From assembly GCA_938073895.1 (NCBI GenBank), contig CALJFB010000041.1, positions 1 through 38,756 on the forward strand: a stretch of DNA of 38,756 nt, read 5' to 3'. The DNA is from an uncultured Flavobacteriaceae bacterium. GTDB taxonomy: Bacteria > Bacteroidota > Bacteroidia > Flavobacteriales > Flavobacteriaceae. Position numbers and translations under genes: made by a program. Shown here piece by piece: positions 34,289 through 38,756 of the stretch. Every line of letters starts with the position of its first letter. Within the stretch, counting starts at the first letter, position 1. Below the pieces are notes generated by a model that was not told the DNA's origin, ran no database searches, and was given only the letters and a program-made list of their open reading frames with translations.

Positions 34289-35650
34289 CTATACAGTCAT
34301 AGAAAATAGTTTAGTTTCTGGTTTTTTACGTTGTAATCTTAAATCAAAAGGCAAGCAAATATTTCTTACAAAAGCCTTTCCTTTTTCAGTAATTTTAATA
34401 GATGTGTTATTAATTTTTATTAATTTATCTGTTTCTAATTCTTTTAATTGCGAGACCACTTCAGGTAATTCTTTAAAGTATAAATTTTTATCATTCCAAG
34501 ACGTTTCAAAATGGCACATTAAATTTAAAATATGCTGTCTTATTATTAAATCTTCTTTGTTTAATATATGGCCTCTATATACTGGGATTTTATCTTCTTT
34601 TAATAAAGTATAATATGCTTCAATAGTTTTTACATTTTGAGCAAAACTAAGCCAGCTATCGCTAATGGAAGATACTCCTAAACCAATCATTACTTTAGTT
34701 TTAGAGGCGTTGTAGCCCATAAAATTTCTGTGTATGGTGTTATTTTCTAAAGCTTTATATAGCGCATCTGTTTTTAAAGCAAAATGATCCATTCCAATCT
34801 CTATATAACCTGCTTTTTCTAATTGAATTTTACCCAAAGCATATTGTTGTTTTTTTATTTCTGGTGTTGGTAAGTCTTGGTCTTTAAAACCACGTTGTCC
34901 GTTACCTTTAATCCATGGAACGTGTGCATAGCTATAAAAAGCAATTCGGTCTGGTTTTAATTCAATAGTTCTCTTAATAGTATATTCTACATCTTCTATA
35001 GTTTGAAATGGTAATCCGTAAATAATATCGTGTCCAATAGATGTGTATTCTGTTAATCTCGCATTGTCAGTTGCATTCTTAACATTTTTAAAAGGTTGTA
35101 TACGGTTAATTGCTTTTTGTACTTTTAAATTATAATCTTGTACACCATAGCAAACACGTTTAAAACTATGTTTTGCAAATGTTTTTAAATGCTCTAGCGT
35201 TGTGTTATTTGGATGACCTTCAAAGCTAAACTCTACACTTTTAGCTTTTGTAGTTAATTTAAAGACCTCGGTTAATAGTAAATCTAAATGCTTAGGACTA
35301 AAAAATGTAGGTGTTCCGCCACCTAAATGTAATTGTTTTACAATAGGTTTTTTTCCTAATAAATTTATGTAAAGGCTTAACTCTTTTAAAACAGCTTTTA
35401 TATATGTTATTTCTACTAAATGATTTTTGGTAATACGCTTATTGCAACCACAAAAAGTGCAAAGGCTTTCGCAAAAAGGTAAATGAATGTATAAACTAAT
35501 TCCTTCAGTTTCATTAGTTAGGTTAAAACTTCTAATTAAGGTTTCTTCCCATTGGTTTCTAGTAAATAAAGTGTTGTCCCAATATGGAACTGTTGGATAA
35601 CTAGTATATCTTGGTCCTGCAACATTGTATTTTTGAGTTAATGTACACAT
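34289..35650 (-). CDS. hemN: Oxygen-independent coproporphyrinogen III oxidase
   Basis: A 453-residue radical-SAM enzyme that decarboxylates coproporphyrinogen III to protoporphyrinogen IX without oxygen. The N-terminus has KYNVAGPRYTSYPTVPYW, typical of true HemN. The SAM cluster is C60-x3-C64-x2-C67 followed by GC, with LHLGGGTPTFF and GHDIIYGLPFQ after it. The C-terminal HemN domain includes GMDHFAL and RNFMGYNASKTKVMIGLGVSSIS. It is a haem supplier for the neighbouring cbb3 oxidase at low oxygen. An Fnr-like site lies about 345 bp upstream; see the leader entry. Confidence 0.95.
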   Translation of the reverse strand: MCTLTQKYNVAGPRYTSYPTVPYWDNTLFTRNQWEETLIRSFNLTNETEGISLYIHLPFCESLCTFCGCNKRITKNHLVEITYIKAVLKELSLYINLLGKKPIVKQLHLGGGTPTFFSPKHLDLLLTEVFKLTTKAKSVEFSFEGHPNNTTLEHLKTFAKHSFKRVCYGVQDYNLKVQKAINRIQPFKNVKNATDNARLTEYTSIGHDIIYGLPFQTIEDVEYTIKRTIELKPDRIAFYSYAHVPWIKGNGQRGFKDQDLPTPEIKKQQYALGKIQLEKAGYIEIGMDHFALKTDALYKALENNTIHRNFMGYNASKTKVMIGLGVSSISDSWLSFAQNVKTIEAYYTLLKEDKIPVYRGHILNKEDLIIRQHILNLMCHFETSWNDKNLYFKELPEVVSQLKELETDKLIKINNTSIKITEKGKAFVRNICLPFDLRLQRKKPETKLFSMTV

Positions 35651-35655
35651 AAGTT

Positions 35656-35940
35656 TTAAAGCGTAAAATTACAAAACGTTATTAAAGTATATATAGCAAG
35701 ACTTACTCTAGTATAGAGTGTTTTTTTTGGTTTTAAAACAGATATTATTGTTACTTGTATTTTATTATATAGAACTGCTATTGTAATTAATTTAAGTTGT
35801 TTAAAAACACTTGTACTATTTTGTAATGTTGACATTATTGTAGTGCAACCAAAACACCTAAAAACTATAATAGCTTTAGACACATATAACATAAAATAGT
35901 CTTTAAAATTTTTCCCTACTTTTTGCATTGCAAAACTCAT
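35656..35940 (-). CDS. Possible 94-codon leader gene upstream of hemN
   Basis: An ATG 26 bp after the -7 element of the Fnr-like promoter opens a frame that stays open for 94 codons and stops 5 bp before the hemN ATG. The product would start MSFAMQKVGKNFKDYF, have two or three weakly hydrophobic stretches and CFGC in the middle. About one codon in eight ends in G/C, as in nearby genes. I recognise no family, and the amino-acid make-up is not convincing, so it may be an untranslated leader. Confidence 0.3.
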   Translation of the reverse strand: MSFAMQKVGKNFKDYFMLYVSKAIIVFRCFGCTTIMSTLQNSTSVFKQLKLITIAVLYNKIQVTIISVLKPKKTLYTRVSLAIYTLITFCNFTL

Positions 35941-35965
35941 ACTTTTTAACTTTAAGTTTATGCTG

Positions 35966-36009
35966 CAAATCTATAAACGATACACGATTTAAAAGATGAT
36001 AAAAATCAT
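35966..36009 (-). promoter_or_regulatory. Fnr-like palindrome and -7 element upstream of hemN
   Basis: ATGATAAAAATCAT (35996-36009; on the minus strand ATGATTTTTATCAT) has perfect 5-bp arms in the 5-4-5 layout. On the minus strand TAGATTTG (35973-35966) is a full TAnnTTTG match, 36.5 bp from the centre to its last base. Transcription would run toward hemN with a leader of about 310 nt. Confidence 0.7.
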
Positions 36010-36173
36010 ATCGATAGGTTTTAAATTGTATAATAATATAAAACAAGAGTCTTAATTGTTAGTTTAAACACTTTATTTTACGACTAATATAAGCTGTTTT
36101 TATAATTAGTAGCTTGTTTTTAATGGCTTAGCCTTTTACTTAATTTAAGTAGATTGTTTCTGTAAGTTAAGGT
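36010..36173. other. Gene-free stretch between hemN leader and the YdjM-type gene
   Basis: A/T-rich, with no open frame of note and no strong hairpin. Together with the leader it makes a 523-bp stretch (35651-36173) without a secure gene. The only signals I see in it are the Fnr-like promoter and the 94-codon frame. Confidence 0.6.
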
Positions 36174-37172
36174 TTAATTACCTTTTAAACGTGTCCATAA
36201 TTCTAACAGTAGTTTTTTGCCATCACGATTATCTTTTGGCTGTTCTGTAAAAAGTACTTTTCCATAATTATCCAGCTCTATTTTATATTTAAAGACAAAA
36301 TTTTGTGCGTTTGACTTTAAGCTTAATAACCCAAAGCGTAAGTCGTTAAAATATAGATGGTTTTCTTTTTTACTTATTGTATACCAACCTTCAGAAATCT
36401 CAATCATACGTTTTACACTTTCATCTTTAGTAAGATGACTAATTAAGTTATGATTTTTAGGATAAGATTCAAATTTGATTGGTTTTGTGTCAAAAAAAGA
36501 ATAATTTCCTAATAAATAAGCTTCTTTAGTGTCCACATTTGCACTCCAAAGTATTGTGTTTAGTGGTGATGGTCTAGTATCTAATTGCGTATATTTTATA
36601 TGTTGCTTTTTTAAAGCAGATTCAAATTCATTAAAGGCTATCCATTTTAAGAAAATAGTTGCTATTAAGTAGGTTGTACTTAGTATTAACCCTAACTTAT
36701 TATAAAACTTACGCTTCTTAGAAGTTCTCTTTTGTCTCATTGCTAAGATTAGAAAAACCAGGAAAGGTACTGTATATAATGGATCTATAACAAAAATGTT
36801 TTTAAAAGCTAGCCTTAAATTAAAAGGCCAAAATAGCTGTGTTCCCCAAGTAGTGTGTGCGTCTAAAATTGGATGCGTTATAAATCCCCAGAAAAATAAC
36901 CAACTCCAGTTTTTAAAATTTTTATAGCTTTCATATTTAGAAACAATCCAGCCAAAAAGTGGTGCTAAAAGGAGAGAAAATAGAATAGAATGCGTAAAAC
37001 CTCTATGTATATAAAGTGCACTTACAGTATCCGTAAAATATGAAGCAAACACATCTAAATCTGGAATAGTTCCTGCAATGGCTCCATATAACATGGCTTT
37101 GTTTCCAACCTTTTTTCCTAAAACAGCTTCGCCAACAGCTGCGCCTAATATTATTTGAGTAAGAGAATCCAT
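36174..37172 (-). CDS. YdjM/DUF457 family membrane-bound metal-dependent hydrolase
   Basis: A 332-residue membrane protein. The N-terminal half has the family pattern MDSLTQIILGAAVGEAVLG, GAIAGTIPDLDVF, IHRGFTHSILF and HPILDAHTTWGTQLFWPF, with conserved Asp/His residues that may bind metal. About four to five spans follow, then a soluble C-terminal domain of about 140 residues (from QLDTRPSPLNTILW). The family is annotated as a putative hydrolase (YdjM in E. coli is LexA-controlled), but its reaction is unknown. Gene order gives no further hint. Confidence 0.85.
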   Translation of the reverse strand: MDSLTQIILGAAVGEAVLGKKVGNKAMLYGAIAGTIPDLDVFASYFTDTVSALYIHRGFTHSILFSLLLAPLFGWIVSKYESYKNFKNWSWLFFWGFITHPILDAHTTWGTQLFWPFNLRLAFKNIFVIDPLYTVPFLVFLILAMRQKRTSKKRKFYNKLGLILSTTYLIATIFLKWIAFNEFESALKKQHIKYTQLDTRPSPLNTILWSANVDTKEAYLLGNYSFFDTKPIKFESYPKNHNLISHLTKDESVKRMIEISEGWYTISKKENHLYFNDLRFGLLSLKSNAQNFVFKYKIELDNYGKVLFTEQPKDNRDGKKLLLELWTRLKGN

Positions 37173-37200
37173 TTTTTTGAAAAGTAAATATAAGGCATTA

Positions 37201-37246
37201 AAAAACCCTTAACTACTTTTTTATAAAGTGATTAAGGGATTTTTTC
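37201..37246 (-). terminator. Terminator after the CFI-box gene
   Basis: On the minus strand the stem atcccttaa ... ttaagggttttt, with an inner ACTTT/AAAGT pairing and one bulge, is followed by T's. It lies about 65 nt after the CFI-box gene stop and before the YdjM-type start. Confidence 0.65.
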
Positions 37247-37310
37247 TGTGACCCAAACTTACAAAAGTTCGAACATTATTAGCAGTCTAAAAACATTTTT
37301 TTTGATATAC

Positions 37311-38126
37311 TTAACAGATGCGACAGAGCTTTATAAATTTAATAAATGAATTTAAAATCTTTTTTATTATTAAATTCACAACATTCCAATTTTTCATGGT
37401 ATCTACACAGCTTGGTGAATATTTGTAATAAAATTTGATAAATTTATTCCCTAGAGTATAGTGAGCTAAAAAATCATCTCTAAAATCCCTTAAAATTAAA
37501 ACCTGATGGTGGTCATAATCTCCGTAAACCATTGTAGCTATAAAACATCCACTACCTTTATTTGTGCTAAAATAATTTTCTCCTTCACCAAATATAGATT
37601 GACCATAGTAATTTTCACCTTTTTCACCTTCGTGAGAATTGTATAATTTTCTAACCTGTTTTTCTCTATCCTTTTCGAGCTGAGGATGCACCTTACTATT
37701 AATTATTTTATTAAAAATAATATTGTAGTTTTTCAAATGCCTTTCTTCTGTTTCTTTAGACATTGGAAGACCAATAGAATTATGGAACAAATAATAACAA
37801 TCAATATCCCCTTTAATTGATTTATGATTATTAATATGCTTAATAGCCAAAGCAATTATTAATTTAACTATTTTATCATACAATTTTAAAACCTCGTCTT
37901 TTGTAAGTTCTTTTCTTAAAGTCGGCAAATAATTGTGAGATGTTTTTAAAAGTTTTTCAGCAGGTTTAATTAAAGAGGTTTTGTGAGAGTTTTCATTCAT
38001 ATAATAATGTGAAGGACCATATGAAAATAATATCTTTTCTTCTTTGGTAGAGTTATCCCACTTTAATAAAATCTGTTTAGATTCTTCATAACAATCAATT
38101 ATTTTATTAACGTAAATATTTTTCAT
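37311..38126 (-). CDS. CFI-box C-terminal domain protein of unknown function
   Basis: A 271-residue protein. The first 180 residues are mostly charged helices with no family I recognise (LTKDEVLKLYDKIVKLIIALAIKHI, a GEKGENYYG / GEGENYFS near-repeat). Then GSGCFIATMVYGDY with C194, ILRDFRDDFLAH, LGNKFIKFYYKYSPSCV form the CFI-box module (usual form CFIATAAYG, LRxFRD, GxxFVxxYYxxSP) found at the ends of many unrelated bacterial proteins. A weakly hydrophobic helix follows (LIIKKILNSFIKFI). The module's role is unknown; its conserved Cys suggests processing or anchoring. There is no signal peptide. It has its own terminator. Confidence 0.72.
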   Translation of the reverse strand: MKNIYVNKIIDCYEESKQILLKWDNSTKEEKILFSYGPSHYYMNENSHKTSLIKPAEKLLKTSHNYLPTLRKELTKDEVLKLYDKIVKLIIALAIKHINNHKSIKGDIDCYYLFHNSIGLPMSKETEERHLKNYNIIFNKIINSKVHPQLEKDREKQVRKLYNSHEGEKGENYYGQSIFGEGENYFSTNKGSGCFIATMVYGDYDHHQVLILRDFRDDFLAHYTLGNKFIKFYYKYSPSCVDTMKNWNVVNLIIKKILNSFIKFIKLCRIC

Positions 38127-38333
38127 TGATTAGTTTTTGAAATTTAAATATAAAAATGATTTATTGATGGAGATAAAATGTGACCTGCACTATCAAAAGT
38201 ACTAACTTTTTGGAGAATATCAAACATATTTTAATGCCCAATTTACTTTTCAAATAAAAAAACATTCCCAAGGATAAAATATGGTGTTTTAGTAAGAGGG
38301 GTTATACGCACTTTTATTTTCGCACATAAAGTT

Positions 38334-38756
38334 TTATTCCTTACCCAAGAAATCTTTCCATCCTTCCCACTCTTTTTTATACTCCGCACTGTAATCTGGA
38401 TTTTTAGGAAAACAATCTGGTCTTAATTGACTTTCTTTCCACTCCTTTTTTGTTTTAATATTATTTTTTAAAGCCCATTCTTGTGCTTTATGAAAAGAAT
38501 CAAATTTTTTATTGTTTGTTGTACCAAGAAAATCTTTCCAACCATTCCACCCTTTGAGACTGTAGGTTTGATCTGGCTTTCTTGGAATGTTTTTGATGTT
38601 TTTTTCTTTGACATGCTCCACCCACTGACTTGAATTCTTCAGGTTGAGACTTTGAACGTATTTCCTTGCTTCCTCAAATGATAAGTATTGATGTTTTTTT
38701 AATTGGTCTGCTATTCTTCCTGTTCCAAGCCAATCACCGAGCCCAACCCAACCACT
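38334..38756 (-). CDS. WxGWxDFLG repeat protein, 5' end outside window
   Basis: The frame is open from the window edge to TAA at 38334, giving the last 140 residues. Three copies of a W-x-G-W/L-x-D-W/F-LG core are seen: GWVGLGDWLGTG, GWNGWKDFLGTT and EWEGWKDFLGKE. They are separated by about 60 and 52 residues that hold an aromatic-rich helix and a P-x-x-P-x-x-Y lead-in (RKPDQTY, KNPDYSAEY). Such repeats are seen in integrase-associated and algal or oomycete helicase-like proteins, but the function is not established. A GTG at 38621 is a possible internal start, yet the upstream repeat shows the gene continues. Confidence 0.75.
   Translation of the reverse strand, partial: SGWVGLGDWLGTGRIADQLKKHQYLSFEEARKYVQSLNLKNSSQWVEHVKEKNIKNIPRKPDQTYSLKGWNGWKDFLGTTNNKKFDSFHKAQEWALKNNIKTKKEWKESQLRPDCFPKNPDYSAEYKKEWEGWKDFLGKE

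Noticed and set aside
38127-38333. Gap between the CFI-box gene and the repeat-protein gene as a possible small RNA or toxin locus
   Set aside because: No convincing hairpin, promoter pair or small frame; only TATATTTA (minus, 38152-38145) as a weak -7 candidate for the CFI-box gene.
1-38756. CRISPR array, insertion sequence, rRNA or riboswitch
   Set aside because: I saw no spaced direct repeats, transposase gene, terminal inverted repeats, rRNA segments or recognised riboswitch core anywhere in the window.

Overview
The window is AT-rich chromosomal DNA from a member of the Bacteroidota, almost certainly a gliding marine-type Flavobacteriaceae. The evidence is the gldJ-porU-porV gliding/type IX secretion cluster, the fused ccoN-ccoO oxidase gene, a Pif1-like helicase with RecQ-type C-terminal domains, promoters of the Bacteroidota form (TTG, about 19 bp, TAnnTTTG), few Shine-Dalgarno sequences, and strong A/T third-position bias. 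I cannot name the species from sequence alone.

Layout. 1-2564: the tail of an unknown gene overlapping a helicase by ATGA. 2645-4935: divergent acyl-CoA dehydrogenase (-) and anmK (+). 5111-7845: an amino-acid dehydrogenase followed by the sodium/proton antiporter nhaB. 7897-11786: exbB, exbD, a shortened tonB-like paralogue, a full tonB, and folC. 11906-12142: two identical tRNA-Val(TAC) genes, each with its own terminator. 12195-15237 (-): gldJ then murF. 15481-21225 (+): porU, porV, cdd. 21427-24066: pdhA-pdhC with no pdhB beside them. 24156-25145 (-): a Crp/Fnr regulator and a small HMA-like protein. 25301-34094 (+): a complete cbb3 oxidase locus (ccoI, ccoS, ccoNO, ccoQ, ccoP, ccoG, ccoH, a DsbD_2/SafE-type membrane protein) closed by a 52-residue single-span protein. 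34289-35650 (-): hemN. 36174-38756 (-): a YdjM-type membrane protein, a CFI-box protein and the 3' part of a WxGWxDFLG repeat gene.

How it fits together. The region 24.1-36.0 kb reads as one low-oxygen respiration unit: regulator, copper pump, oxidase subunits, assembly factors and oxygen-independent haem synthesis. I find four Fnr/Crp-like palindromes (three perfect ATGAT-N4-ATCAT, one half-degenerate) upstream of the HMA-like gene, ccoI, ccoS-ccoNOQP and the hemN leader. In all four, the distance from the palindrome centre to the last base of a TAnnTTTG-like element is exactly 36.5 bp. That spacing makes a class-II-activator regulon, probably run by the Fnr-like protein encoded in the middle of it, the strongest new inference from this window. 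The right edge (37.3-38.8 kb) looks more accessory than the rest.
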